The notes: generated from the letters alone by a model not told the origin. A stretch of 64,000 nt of DNA from G965230065 sp965230065 (GCA_965230065.1 OZ245942.1:2728001-2792000), one strand, 5' to 3'. Positions 8,439 to 17,821 are shown, counted from the stretch's first letter. Numbers and translations are program-made.

Positions 8439-9127
8439 TAACTATGGAACTGGAAGCATTAAAAAATACATGGGAACAATACGATAAAAAACTAGATCAG
8501 AGCCTTAAAATAAACCAACGAATCTTTAAAGAAATGAACCTGAATAAAACCCGTTCAAGCCTACGTAATGTTTTAATTTTTAGAATGCTGGAAACATTAA
8601 TTTTCTTAGCTGCTGTCATAGCTTTAGGTGGTTTTATCGGTAACCATTGGGGTAGTTGGCAGTTTGTAGTACCCGCAATTATTCTGGATATTTTTGCCAT
8701 TATTGGCCTATCGGGCAGCATCGGACAAATTGCTTTGATTGTACAAATTGATTACGCTGCCCCCATCACTGTCATGCAGAAAAAACTGGAACAGGTGAAA
8801 ACGCACATGGTGCAAATCACCCGGCTGCTCCTGCTTTCTATTCCTTTTTATCTGGCTTATGTCATCCTGGGATTCAAATTAGTTGCCGGGATAGATATTG
8901 TTGCAGTAGGAGCCCCACAATGGTGGGTGGTCAATATCCTTGTAAGCCTGTTGCTCATTCCCCTGGCCGTGTGGATATACCGAAAATTAAACTGGAAAAA
9001 CATACACATTCCCTGGGTGAGAAGTTTTATTTACGGCTCCGGGGGTAAGCAAGTAGTCAAAGCAATGGGTTTTTTGAAGGAAATTGATAGTTTTGAGAAG
9101 GAAGAAAAAGTAGGGCGACTTTCTTAG
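8435..9127 (+). CDS. Four-helix membrane protein coupled to the ECF sigma factor (putative anti-sigma)
   Basis: A 230-residue protein whose start overlaps the sigma gene stop; an alternative ATG lies at 8444 (MELEALKNTW). The N-terminal ~40 residues are soluble and amphipathic, with the ELEALKNTWEQYDKKLDQ pattern common in Bacteroidota proteins encoded after ECF sigma factors. Four hydrophobic segments follow. No HxxxCxxC zinc motif is present. By position it may sequester the sigma factor at the membrane; this is inference. The last five residues (VGRLS) and the stop codon come from the palindromic repeat at 9110-9136, so the C-terminus has been reshaped by a repeat insertion. Confidence 0.8.
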   Translation: MITMELEALKNTWEQYDKKLDQSLKINQRIFKEMNLNKTRSSLRNVLIFRMLETLIFLAAVIALGGFIGNHWGSWQFVVPAIILDIFAIIGLSGSIGQIALIVQIDYAAPITVMQKKLEQVKTHMVQITRLLLLSIPFYLAYVILGFKLVAGIDIVAVGAPQWWVVNILVSLLLIPLAVWIYRKLNWKNIHIPWVRSFIYGSGGKQVVKAMGFLKEIDSFEKEEKVGRLS

Positions 9128-9136
9128 TCGCTTTAC
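9110..9136. repeat. Short palindromic repeat, copy 1
   Basis: GTA ends and TAC ends flank an inverted repeat GCGACT (9115-9120) / AGTCGC (9126-9131) with a 5-nt loop. It begins inside the 3' end of the membrane protein gene and provides its TAG stop. It shares GTAGGGCGA at the left and TCGCT[T/G]TACAAAA at the right with the copy at 50986-51013. Confidence 0.8.
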
Positions 9137-9153
9137 AAAAATTCGGAATAGCT

Positions 9154-9828
9154 ATGAAAAAACTACCTGTCATACAATTTCTTTTGCTCAGCCAGGTTTT
9201 GCTCTTTTTCGGTTGTGCAAGTCCCTCTGAAAAGCAAACTGCTGACGCCAATGATGGTCTCGAGAAACCTGATGGTAAAATATTATTTGATGGTGAAACT
9301 TTTGAAGGTTGGGAAGGGGACACAGCCAACTTCTTCCGCATTGAAAACGGGGTTATCATAGGCGGCAGCCTGGAAGAAAATATTCCGCACAATGCCTTTT
9401 TATGTACTGAAAAAGCTTACGACAATTTTGTGCTAACACTGCAATTCAAAGTGCTTGGCGAAAACACCAACGCGGGCATTCAGTTTCGCTCAGTGCGCAT
9501 TCCCAACCACCATGAAATGATTGGCTATCAGGCCGATTTGGGGCAACAATACTGGGGCTGCCTGTATGATGAATCAAGAAGGCGAAAAATACTTGCCGGC
9601 CCCGATTCCACCACCATTGCCAAAGCCCTGAAACGTGACAGTTGGAATACCTACAAAATACAGGCAGAAGATAAACATATTCAACTATTCATTAACGGCG
9701 TACAAACCGTAGATTATACCGAGCCCCTGGATACCATACCGCAAACCGGCTTGATTGGCCTGCAAATTCATAGTGGCGGGCCGGGTGAAGTTTGGTACAA
9801 AGATATTGTAATGAAGGAATTGCCCTGA
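9154..9828 (+). CDS. DUF1080 (3-keto-disaccharide hydrolase family) lipoprotein
   Basis: A 224-residue lipoprotein (lipobox LFFGC) with a single DUF1080 / 3-keto-disaccharide hydrolase domain. Visible features are LFDGETFEGWEGD near residue 45, the NAGIQFRS strand, GYQADLGQ and the C-terminal GLIGLQIHSGGPGEVWYKDIVMKEL motif. The fold is a concanavalin-like beta sandwich. Some family members cleave glycosides whose sugar has been oxidised at C3. It is the first of the secreted-protein series on this strand and lies 4 kb from the GMC dehydrogenase pair that could make such 3-keto sugars. The 200 bp after it show nothing I can assign. Confidence 0.87.
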   Translation: MKKLPVIQFLLLSQVLLFFGCASPSEKQTADANDGLEKPDGKILFDGETFEGWEGDTANFFRIENGVIIGGSLEENIPHNAFLCTEKAYDNFVLTLQFKVLGENTNAGIQFRSVRIPNHHEMIGYQADLGQQYWGCLYDESRRRKILAGPDSTTIAKALKRDSWNTYKIQAEDKHIQLFINGVQTVDYTEPLDTIPQTGLIGLQIHSGGPGEVWYKDIVMKELP

Positions 9829-10028
9829 CATATTTTTTTAAAAAACGCTGTTTTAAACAGAACTATTCCTGGATTTTTTTGAATGGACTGTGCAAAATGT
9901 AAAATAATCTTGGTTTCAATGTGATGAAAAGTAACAAAGCCAGGCACAGACCGTATATCAGAGTGCTAAAAAATCCTAGTGCAGGCGAAAGCAATCTATG
10001 TTTTTATGGTTTCTAAACTTGTAAAATC

Positions 10029-10250
10029 ATGGAACAATTACGCATTTTACCTAACCTCCATTGTGATGCATGCAAAGCAGCCCTAGTTAGGGAGTCTAAA
10101 GTCATACGGCATTACTTTCAACTTATCAAAAGAGGAATTTATATAAACTATGACTGCCATGTTTGTAAAATCTGTTATGAGCAAAAACAAAGATTTTATA
10201 CGCTCAAGGCAGGGTTTAGTATTTATAGGGAATATCGCAGGGGCGAATAA
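10029..10250 (+). CDS. Small cysteine-rich hypothetical protein
   Basis: A 73-residue ORF from ATG 10029. It has a CDAC pair near residue 12 and CHVCKIC near residue 43, which could make a small zinc ribbon, and a basic remainder. No homologue recognised. The reading frame is short and may be spurious; the Cys spacing and ATG start are the only arguments for it. The 240 bp that follow, up to 10490, are AT-rich and contain nothing I can support. Confidence 0.3.
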   Translation: MEQLRILPNLHCDACKAALVRESKVIRHYFQLIKRGIYINYDCHVCKICYEQKQRFYTLKAGFSIYREYRRGE

Positions 10251-10490
10251 TAAAAGTAAAGATTCTGCTTTAGTGAGCCTTGCTTAGAGTGTGTCTGAGA
10301 TAGGGCTGTCCAGGATACTTATTAACCAAAAAACAACATTTATTTATCCTATAATTTGTAATTACCTCAAAACAACTGATAGAAAACAGGTGCTTTTTGC
10401 TAAAATAAAGATAGCTTTTCTGGTGTTTTTTGAAGAAACTTGTGATGCACCATTCAATATTAGCATTAACAACTATACACCTGTTACAAA

Positions 10491-13400
10491 ATGCAACTCA
10501 TGTTCCTATCCCCGGTTTCTAAACAAAACTATTCCACCCTTGCTGTATTTTTTCTGATTTTACTGGCTGGATGCAGCCCCGAGAAATCTCGTATAGCAGA
10601 AGTACCCGAAGAAGAATTCAGTAAAAACATCCGAACCACCGAAGCCCGCACCCCCGCTGAAGAGCAGGCAGGTTTCACTTTACCTCCCGGTTTTAAAATA
10701 GAACTGTTCGCATCAGAGCCAGATATTGGGAAACCCATGAACATAGCTTTTGATGCCAAAGGGAGACTGTGGGTTACCCAATCCAATGAATATCCATTTC
10801 CCGACACTACAGGAGCCGGAAAAGACAAAATCACCATTCTGGAAGATACCGACCAGGACGGCAAAGCAGATGTAATCACCACCTTCGCCGATTCCCTCAA
10901 TATTCCCATCGGCATTATGCCCGTAGAAGAGGGCGCTATTGCCTACAGCATTCCGTATGTGTACCACCTGATAGACAATGACGGGGATGACAAAGCAGAT
11001 GAGCGCAAAGTTTTGTTAAAAGGCTTTGAATACAAAGATACCCACGGCATGATTAACAACTTTATGCGGGGATTGGACGGCTGGATGCATGCCGACCACG
11101 GCTTTGCCAACACTTCCCACGTAGTAGGCACCGATGGGGATACGCTCACCATGCAGTCAGGCAATACCTTTCGTTTCCGAATGGATGGGAGCGATGTGCA
11201 GTTTACCACCACTGGCCGTGTCAATCCTTTTGGTTATGCTTATGATGAAATGGGATATTTATATTCTGTAGACTGCCACACCAGTCCTATTTACCAGCTC
11301 ATCCGGGGTGGTGATTACCCGCATTTTGGCAAGAAACCCACCGGCATTGGTTTCGCCCCTTTTATGATGCGCCATGAATATGGCTCCACTGCCCTGGCCG
11401 GGTTGGAATATTACACAGGCCCGCAGTTTCCCGAAGCATATCAGAATAGTTTTTTTTATGGGGATGTGGTGAAGTGCCGGGTGTATCGTGCAACGATTGA
11501 TATGCAGGGCACAACCCCCAAAGTAAAGCAGGAGCCTGATTTTATCGTAAGTGCCGACCCATGGTTTCGTCCGGTAGATGTAAAGTTGGGGCCAGATGGT
11601 GCGCTCTACATCGCCGATTTTTATAATCGCATCATCGGGCATTACGAAGTACCCCTGGACCACCCGGGTCGCGACCGACAGCGTGGCAGGATTTGGCGTG
11701 TTACCTACGAAGGCGATGACCATAATGAAGAATTTGCAGCAATAGACTGGTCAGCAGCCAGCCTTGACGAGTTGCTCATTGGCCTGAACAACGAAAGCAT
11801 AACTGTACGGATGATAGTGGCCGATCAGATTGTAGACCGTTTTGGAAAGGAAGCCATAGAGCCAATAAAAAATTTAGTACAATCTGCCGAAGTTTCTCCC
11901 GAGCAACATATTCACGCTTTATGGATTTTATATCGTTTAGATGACTTGTCAGATGAGTTGCTAGCAACAGCTTACCGGAACAAAGACCTCAGGGTGCGCG
12001 TGCATGCCCTCCGCATTATGTTTGAAATTGACGAACTTAACGAGTCTTTGCTTTCTCTCGCAAAAGAAGGGCTTGAAGATCCCAATCCGCACATTCAGCG
12101 AGCCTCCACCATGATTGTGGCAAAGTATCCGGATATGGAATACATGCCTGCCTTACTCGCTTTGCGAGAATCCACTTCGGAAGATGATTCCCACTTTTTC
12201 TATGCATTACGGCAAGGCTTGCGCGACCATCTTCGGAATGAAAATGTAATGCAGGCAGTGGGTTCTACCGAATGGGAGGAAACAGATGCCCGTGCCATAG
12301 CCGATGTGATGGTGGGCGTGAACAATGCCGATGCCGCGCGCTTTCTATTAAAGCATGTGCAGCAGTATGAAGAACCTCAGGAAAATTTCATCAACTACAC
12401 CCGTCACATTGCCCGCTACCTTCCTGAACAGCAGTTGGATAATCTGGTGGCGGTGGCCCAACAAAAAGTAGGCGACGACCCGGACCTTCAATATGTCCTC
12501 TTCCAAACCATACAGGAAGGCATTGCCCAAAGGGGTGGGGAAATGAGTGCCAAAGGCAAAAAATGGGGCACGCAACTTGCTTCCCTTTTCCTGAATAACC
12601 GGGGAGATGATACCCAACAATGGAAAGTAATCCCTGACGAAAATCTTGCTTACAGCGGGAACACCTGGGTAGTGGAAGAAGCCTCTGCTCAGCAAGGACT
12701 GGAAGCTACAAATATACTTACCAGTGCTGCTACAGGCGCAGGTCGGCAGGCCAGCACCATTTATTCACCTACTTTTGAAATACCCGTTTCCTTTTCTTTT
12801 CATCTGTATGGCCGGAAAAACCGGGCAGAAACCGGGCAGGAACCTGCACTTTCTAAAAACAGGGTGCAATTGCGCCTGATTGATACCCACGAAGTGATTG
12901 CCGAAGCATTGGTAGAAAATGACACCACAGCAAAAGCTAACACCTGGAACCTTTCAGCCTATGAGGGCAAGCAAGCCTATTTGGCTGTGATAGATGCCTC
13001 CGATGTCTGGGGCGAATATGTCGCTGTAGGAAATTTTGAACCAAATGTAATCACTCTTCCTGCACAAAGCCCTGCACAAATGACGGAGCGACAAATTTTC
13101 GCCAGTAAAATTGTAGCAGAATACAGCGTACACCAACTGGTGCCCGCCCTGCAAAAACTCCTGCAATCTGAAACCGCCGATGTACAATCAAGGGTGGAGG
13201 CTGCCCGGGCTTTGCTGCGTATTGATGCGGATAAAAATCTTCCTTTGCTGACCGCCGCCCTGAAAGACGATACGGAACCGACCTTATTACGGGAACAAAT
13301 GTTGATAACGGTAGGAGAGGTTTCTACTCCCAAAGCCTTAAATATTTTGGACGAAGCCTTGCAGGAAGCTTCCTATAAAACCCAGCGGGAAATTGCCCTG

Positions 13401-14033
13401 GCTTTTACAAATACGCCAATGGGCATTGATAAACTCCTCGCTTCGGCCGAAACAATGCAAATATCCCCCCGTGTTTTGTTTGACAGGCAGGTCAATGAAC
13501 GCCTGCAATCCAGCATGAGCAAAAAGCAAATGGCTAAATTTGAAGAAATATCAGCTTCTGTAAAACCTCTGGATGAAGAAACCCAGGAATTGATAGACGA
13601 ACGCCTGGCCAACTTTAATCCTGCTGAAGCATCCATAGAAAAAGGCGAGCAGGTATTTGTGCAGCAGTGCGCTCCCTGCCACCAAATCAGGGGCGAAGGC
13701 GGTAACATTGGCCCTCAACTGGATGGTATTGGCAGTTGGGGTGCCCAGGCACTTACCGAAAAAATATTAGATCCAAACAGGAATATTTCCAAAGCTTTTA
13801 TTAACTATACCATTACAATGAAAGACGGGAATGTGCGCACCGGATTGTTCAGGCGGGAAGAAGGGCAGTTATTCGTTTTTGCCAATGCAGCCGGACAGGA
13901 ATTTTCTGTACCCAAAAGCGAGGTGGCAGAACGAAAACCTGTACCCTACACCCTCATGCCCGACCATTTCGGCGAAGTAATTCCCGAAAATGATTATTAT
14001 GCACTTTTAGGGTATTTATTAAACCAGAAATAA
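10491..14033 (+). CDS. PVC-type dehydrogenase/HEAT/cytochrome c lipoprotein
   Basis: An 1180-residue lipoprotein (lipobox LLAGC; start at ATG 10491 or 10500). The N-terminal ~400 residues form a PVC-type membrane-bound dehydrogenase beta propeller, beginning with FTLPPGFKIELFASEPDIGKP and including LWVTQSNEYPFPD and VKLGPDGALYIADFYNRIIGHYE. Residues ~430-650 and ~880-1000 are HEAT-like helical repeats, with a beta-sandwich-like segment between them. The C-terminus is a c-type haem domain with Cys1060-x-x-Cys1063-His1064 (CAPCH) and downstream TMKDGNVRTGLFRREE, as in the family called putative haem-binding domain. It should oxidise a periplasmic substrate, probably a carbohydrate, or accept electrons from the GMC enzyme. 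Located mid-cluster between DUF1080 and FG-GAP genes. Confidence 0.9.
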   Translation: MQLMFLSPVSKQNYSTLAVFFLILLAGCSPEKSRIAEVPEEEFSKNIRTTEARTPAEEQAGFTLPPGFKIELFASEPDIGKPMNIAFDAKGRLWVTQSNEYPFPDTTGAGKDKITILEDTDQDGKADVITTFADSLNIPIGIMPVEEGAIAYSIPYVYHLIDNDGDDKADERKVLLKGFEYKDTHGMINNFMRGLDGWMHADHGFANTSHVVGTDGDTLTMQSGNTFRFRMDGSDVQFTTTGRVNPFGYAYDEMGYLYSVDCHTSPIYQLIRGGDYPHFGKKPTGIGFAPFMMRHEYGSTALAGLEYYTGPQFPEAYQNSFFYGDVVKCRVYRATIDMQGTTPKVKQEPDFIVSADPWFRPVDVKLGPDGALYIADFYNRIIGHYEVPLDHPGRDRQRGRIWRVTYEGDDHNEEFAAIDWSAASLDELLIGLNNESITVRMIVADQIVDRFGKEAIEPIKNLVQSAEVSPEQHIHALWILYRLDDLSDELLATAYRNKDLRVRVHALRIMFEIDELNESLLSLAKEGLEDPNPHIQRASTMIVAKYPDMEYMPALLALRESTSEDDSHFFYALRQGLRDHLRNENVMQAVGSTEWEETDARAIADVMVGVNNADAARFLLKHVQQYEEPQENFINYTRHIARYLPEQQLDNLVAVAQQKVGDDPDLQYVLFQTIQEGIAQRGGEMSAKGKKWGTQLASLFLNNRGDDTQQWKVIPDENLAYSGNTWVVEEASAQQGLEATNILTSAATGAGRQASTIYSPTFEIPVSFSFHLYGRKNRAETGQEPALSKNRVQLRLIDTHEVIAEALVENDTTAKANTWNLSAYEGKQAYLAVIDASDVWGEYVAVGNFEPNVITLPAQSPAQMTERQIFASKIVAEYSVHQLVPALQKLLQSETADVQSRVEAARALLRIDADKNLPLLTAALKDDTEPTLLREQMLITVGEVSTPKALNILDEALQEASYKTQREIALAFTNTPMGIDKLLASAETMQISPRVLFDRQVNERLQSSMSKKQMAKFEEISASVKPLDEETQELIDERLANFNPAEASIEKGEQVFVQQCAPCHQIRGEGGNIGPQLDGIGSWGAQALTEKILDPNRNISKAFINYTITMKDGNVRTGLFRREEGQLFVFANAAGQEFSVPKSEVAERKPVPYTLMPDHFGEVIPENDYYALLGYLLNQK

Positions 14034-14040
14034 ATGTAAA

Positions 14041-14158
14041 GCGACTGTCTAATTTCCTAATCCATGGTCTGTGGCACACAGAACATTCCAAAAGCAGTTG
14101 CTGTCCTGTGTACCACAGGCCAGGGTTTGGAGTATTGCGACTTTCCAAGTCACTGTAC
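14041..14158. repeat. Cluster of short palindromes between two genes
   Basis: Three palindromic units in tandem. First GCGACT...ATTTCCTAATCC (14041-14063), whose 12-mer ATTTCCTAATCC recurs at 33070-33081. Then CTGTGGCACACAG near 14070 with a near-complementary CTGTGTACCACAG near 14105. Then GCGACT (14137-14142) / AGTCAC (14148-14153) followed by TGTAC. These fill the space between the PVC-type gene and the FG-GAP gene. GTGGCACACAGAAC recurs exactly at 15426-15439. Confidence 0.75.
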
Positions 14159-14182
14159 GGTACAATAAAAAAAATACTAGCC

Positions 14183-15370
14183 ATGAAAAAACCAATTGCA
14201 ATTTTGACTGGATTTATGGGCCTATTGGTAGTAGCCATATTTAGTTTTTCTATCATAAAAGAAGAACAAGTACCACAAAAAATAAAATTCACCAAACACC
14301 ACCTATTCCAGGAATTTATCTCCGAAGGTGTAGCTTTAGGCGATGTAAACAATGACGGGAAAAAAGATATTTTGTCGGGGCCATACTGGTTTGAAGCCCC
14401 CGACTGGACGCCCCACGAAATACGTACTCCCAGAACATTTGACTACACCAAAGGTTGGAGTGATTCTTTCCTGAATTTTGCCATGGACGTAAACCAAAAC
14501 GGCTGGCTGGATTTTATCCGTATCGACTTTCCGGGAAAAGGAGTCTATTGGTATGAAAACCCGCAGGGAAAAGACATGCATTGGGCAGAGCATATGATAG
14601 ATACCAACGCCTGCAACGAATCACCCATGTTGGTAGATATGGATGGAAATGGCAGAAAAGGATTGGTTTTTGGCAATGAAAAACCGGGAGAGATGGTGTG
14701 GTTTCGTCCCCCGCAGAAAAAAGGCGAAAAAAACTGGGAACGCATCCCCATCAGCACCCAAAATATGCCCGGCACCGAAAAATTCTCCCACGGTCTGGGC
14801 TTTGGCGATGTGAACGGAGATGACCGTAAAGACGTAATCATCCGGGAAGGTTGGTGGGAAGCCCCGGAAAACCCTGAAACATTGCCCTGGAAATTCCACG
14901 AAACTGCTTTGGGAGAACCCTGCTCACAAATGTACGCTTATGATTTTGACGCAGATGGAGATAACGATATCATTTCCGCCTCAGCCCATGATTATGGTAT
15001 TTGGTGGCATGAACAAGCTGAAGGAGAAGACGGACAACCCGTATTTACTACCCATCTGATTGAAGATTCTTTTTCCCAAACACACGGTATGGCTTTAACT
15101 GATATGAATGATGACGGGCTGCCTGATTTGGTTACAGGCAAACGCTTTTTTGCCCACAACGGCAAAGACCCCGGCGGACACGAAGCCCCCTTCATCTATT
15201 GGTTTGAATTGAAAAGGGATGCCGACAACAATCCTGTATGGACAAAGCACCTGATTGATGACAATTCCGGTGTAGGCTTGCAAGTAATCACAGAAGATAT
15301 GAACGGAGATGAAAAACCTGATATTGTAATTGCCAATAAGAAAGGCGTGTTTTATTTTGAACAGGATTAA
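14183..15370 (+). CDS. FG-GAP/VCBS-repeat secreted protein
   Basis: From ATG 14183 (MKKPIAILTGFMG) the protein is 395 residues with an N-terminal hydrophobic export segment; the longer frame from 14108 runs through repeat DNA and is rejected. The body has repeated Ca-binding-like DxNxDGxxD blades (GDVNNDGKKDILSGPYW, DVNQNGWLDFIRID, DMDGNGRKGLVFGNE, GDVNGDDRKDVIIREGWW, DFDADGDNDIISAS, DMNDDGLPDLVTGK, DMNGDEKPDIVIANK), indicating a seven-bladed FG-GAP propeller. It sits between the cytochrome-dehydrogenase and ThuA genes on the same strand. Probably a periplasmic or surface sugar- or protein-binding protein; no catalytic residues are assignable. Confidence 0.87.
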   Translation: MKKPIAILTGFMGLLVVAIFSFSIIKEEQVPQKIKFTKHHLFQEFISEGVALGDVNNDGKKDILSGPYWFEAPDWTPHEIRTPRTFDYTKGWSDSFLNFAMDVNQNGWLDFIRIDFPGKGVYWYENPQGKDMHWAEHMIDTNACNESPMLVDMDGNGRKGLVFGNEKPGEMVWFRPPQKKGEKNWERIPISTQNMPGTEKFSHGLGFGDVNGDDRKDVIIREGWWEAPENPETLPWKFHETALGEPCSQMYAYDFDADGDNDIISASAHDYGIWWHEQAEGEDGQPVFTTHLIEDSFSQTHGMALTDMNDDGLPDLVTGKRFFAHNGKDPGGHEAPFIYWFELKRDADNNPVWTKHLIDDNSGVGLQVITEDMNGDEKPDIVIANKKGVFYFEQD

Positions 15371-15403
15371 TGTATAATTGAAGAAAATTATTAGTAGCAA
15401 ACC

Positions 15404-15440
15404 CAAGGTCTGCCTTGGTGGCCCCGTGGCACACAGAACT
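15404..15440. repeat. Short palindrome in intergenic space
   Basis: CCAAGG/CCTTGG inverted pair followed by GTGGCACACAGAAC (15426-15439), which is an exact 14-mer match to 14071-14084. It occupies the gap between the FG-GAP and ThuA genes. Confidence 0.6.
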
Positions 15441-15491
15441 TTATTTAACAGCCAGCCACAATATTATATAACTTTTACATGAACAATAAAA

Positions 15492-16514
15492 ATGAAAACC
15501 ACATTTAGATTGAGTATTATCCTCGCAGCAATATTCATGTTTTTAAACATACAATGCACAGAAGCCCAGGAAGGCGAAAAGTGGCTCGCTTTTGAAGGAA
15601 AATCAGGAGCCGGCCAGGGCAAACACATTGTACTCGTAAGTGGGGATGAAGAATATCGCTCGGAAGAAGCCCTTCCCATGCTGGCACAAATCCTTTCCAA
15701 TCATCATGGCTTCAAGTGTACCGTGTTATTTTCCCTTGACCCACAAACGGGGGAGGTTGACCCCGAGAATCAAACCAACATCACAGGTTTGGAACATTTG
15801 CGAACGGCCGACCTCATGGTATTGTTTACACGCTTCAGGGAACTGCCCGATGAAGAAATGAAGTATTTTGATGAATACGTACAATCGGGTAAACCAGTGG
15901 TAGCTTTACGTACCTCCACCCATGCTTTCCATTATTCACGCGACAAAAACAGCCCGTATGCCAAGTACAGCTACAATAGCAAAGTAGAGGGCTGGGAAGG
16001 TGGTTACGGACGGCAGGCCCTGGGTGAAACCTGGGTATCGCACCACGGCCACCATGCCCATGAAGGCACCCGTGGACTGATTAACGGTTTGGTAGAAGAC
16101 CACCCCATTTTGCAAGGCGTAAAAGATATTTGGGGGCCTACCGATGTATACACCATTCGCGACCTGAGAGAAGATGCTACCGTGCTGGTTTACGGACAAT
16201 CAACCCACGGCATGACCCCGGAAGCACCCATGAGTTATGACAAATCTATCATGCCCGTAGCCTGGACCAAAAGCTATACGGCCGAAAGCGGAAAAACCGC
16301 CCGGATATTTACCACCACCATGGGGGCTGCCGTAGATTTAAAAAATGAAGATTTGCGCCGCCTTATCGTGAATGCCTGCTATTGGGGCATGGAGATGGAA
16401 GCGCAAATTCCCGAAAATAGCAACGTGGAAATTGAAGGAAATTACAGCCCCACTATGTTTGGCTTCGGCGACCAGCAAAAGGGGCTGAAGCCTTCGGATT
16501 TTGTGGTGAAGTAA
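15492..16514 (+). CDS. ThuA-like domain secreted protein
   Basis: A 340-residue protein with an N-terminal signal (cleavage expected after about residue 25, TEAQ). A ThuA / trehalose-utilisation glutamine-amidotransferase-like domain follows, with HIVLVSGDEEYRSEEALPML, DLMVLFTRFRELPDEEM, GKPVVALRTSTHAF and the C-terminal GKTARIFTTTMGAAVDLKNEDLRRLIVNACYW. ThuA-like proteins are linked to metabolism of 3-keto sugars in rhizobia and are frequent partners of DUF1080 and PVC-type cytochromes. It is the last gene of the co-directional series from 9154. Confidence 0.88.
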   Translation: MKTTFRLSIILAAIFMFLNIQCTEAQEGEKWLAFEGKSGAGQGKHIVLVSGDEEYRSEEALPMLAQILSNHHGFKCTVLFSLDPQTGEVDPENQTNITGLEHLRTADLMVLFTRFRELPDEEMKYFDEYVQSGKPVVALRTSTHAFHYSRDKNSPYAKYSYNSKVEGWEGGYGRQALGETWVSHHGHHAHEGTRGLINGLVEDHPILQGVKDIWGPTDVYTIRDLREDATVLVYGQSTHGMTPEAPMSYDKSIMPVAWTKSYTAESGKTARIFTTTMGAAVDLKNEDLRRLIVNACYWGMEMEAQIPENSNVEIEGNYSPTMFGFGDQQKGLKPSDFVVK

Positions 16515-16528
16515 AAAAGCTGGCCCTG

Positions 16529-16579
16529 AGCTTTGGCAAAGCTATCGTCGTAATGATTTATAGCTTTGTCAAAGTTTTT
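16529..16579. repeat. Paired AGCTTTG-CAAAG palindromes between convergent genes
   Basis: AGCTTTGGCAAAGCT (16529-16543) and AGCTTTGTCAAAG (16562-16574), the second followed by five T. It lies between the convergent ThuA and ATPase genes, overlaps the ATPase stop, and may act as a terminator for the + strand. Confidence 0.6.
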
Positions 16580-17765
16580 AATAAAGAAACCCAAATACCC
16601 AAAGCGGAAGTGTCCCCATGCTGGGATATTCCAAATCATCTTTTATGATAAATGCATTGGTCAAGCCCTTAATTTGATGCGTATCTTTTCCTGTCCCTCC
16701 TATTTCAAAAATATACTTTTGATTTACCTCAAAATCCCCATTTTTCGGATAATTAACTTTATGGGATACCTGCAATTGGTTGAGGAAAAATGTTTCTCGG
16801 AGATTACCCCTGTTGGGCTGTGATGCAGATAAAGCAAAAGCAAGATTAGGGTTGTTGAGATAAATGTTCTCGGGCTTTTGCAGCGTCGCTATGCTGATAC
16901 CTGCCGGGTATAATTGGTGAATGAGCCTTGCCTGCTCCAGATAATGCAGATAAGAAGTTATAGAGTTTCTGTGTATTTTACTTTTTTCTGCCAGTTTGGA
17001 TATGTTAGGTTTGAACGGAACATTTTCGGCTAGAATACCCAGCAACTGTAACAATTTTTTAGCATTTCTAATATCAAAATCTTTCAATTCAGCCATATCA
17101 TATTCTACAATGAGCCTGATCAACTGCTGGATACGCTGATGGTATCCTTCAATATCTTTCCTGAAAAAAGGGTAATAACCTGACGAAAGATATTTTTCAA
17201 AATGTTGTAAAGGCCGAAATGCAGGGTCAAATGATTTTCGTACTGAGGTTGGGGAATTAATCAGCTTGTTTAGTTCAATGACAGGGTACACCTTCTCTGT
17301 ATTATACATCAGATATTCACGATATGATAACCCATGCAGTTCATACATAATTGCCCGTCTACTCAAGTCTCCCTCTTCCCTGGAAATATCTATGATGGAT
17401 GAACCCGTGAATACGATTTGTAGCTCAGGATAAAAATCATACAAATTTTTTATTGCCTGGCTCCATCCCGGAAACTTATGGACTTCATCGAGAAATAAAT
17501 ACTTTCCGCCCTGCTTATAATATTTATCCACCGTATCCATAAATGAATGGGTAGAAAAATAGAGGTCATCAAGGGAAAAATATACGGCCTCTTGTGCGCT
17601 TTTGCCCAATTCATATAATCGCTGAAGTATTAGAGTTGTTTTTCCTACCCCTCTTGCTCCTTTTATGCCTATCAACCGGTTTGACCAATTGATTCGCGTA
17701 TATAAATATCGCCTGAACCAGGTATCAACACGGCTTACAAGCAGGTCTGATCTCTCGAATATCAT
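16578..17765 (-). CDS. AAA-type ATPase with DUF4143 C-terminus
   Basis: A 395-residue protein of the AAA_14 plus DUF4143 family. It has Walker A GARGVGKTTL (Lys42), Walker B YLFLDEVHKF, a sensor-like IVFTGSSIIDIS, a winged-helix-like segment around KLAEKSKIHRNSITSYLHYLEQ, and the DUF4143 remainder ending in a nuclease-like fold. Members are common, often horizontally mobile, and their role is unknown; a defence or DNA-linked role has been suggested for related ATPases. It is a single gene on the minus strand between the ThuA gene and lutA, with no partner gene. Confidence 0.85.
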   Translation of the reverse strand: MIFERSDLLVSRVDTWFRRYLYTRINWSNRLIGIKGARGVGKTTLILQRLYELGKSAQEAVYFSLDDLYFSTHSFMDTVDKYYKQGGKYLFLDEVHKFPGWSQAIKNLYDFYPELQIVFTGSSIIDISREEGDLSRRAIMYELHGLSYREYLMYNTEKVYPVIELNKLINSPTSVRKSFDPAFRPLQHFEKYLSSGYYPFFRKDIEGYHQRIQQLIRLIVEYDMAELKDFDIRNAKKLLQLLGILAENVPFKPNISKLAEKSKIHRNSITSYLHYLEQARLIHQLYPAGISIATLQKPENIYLNNPNLAFALSASQPNRGNLRETFFLNQLQVSHKVNYPKNGDFEVNQKYIFEIGGTGKDTHQIKGLTNAFIIKDDLEYPSMGTLPLWVFGFLY

Positions 17766-17821
17766 AAATTTTGCATGTCTTAATGTGTAAAATAATGATT
17801 TTTTTCACACTCTTGAATTTT

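Noticed and set aside
10291..10557. 88-residue frame ahead of the PVC-type gene
   Set aside because: It starts on a non-ATG codon, overlaps the signal sequence of the large gene, and has no recognisable features.
14108..14182. N-terminal extension of the FG-GAP protein
   Set aside because: The residues come from palindromic repeat DNA; ATG 14183 begins a normal export signal.
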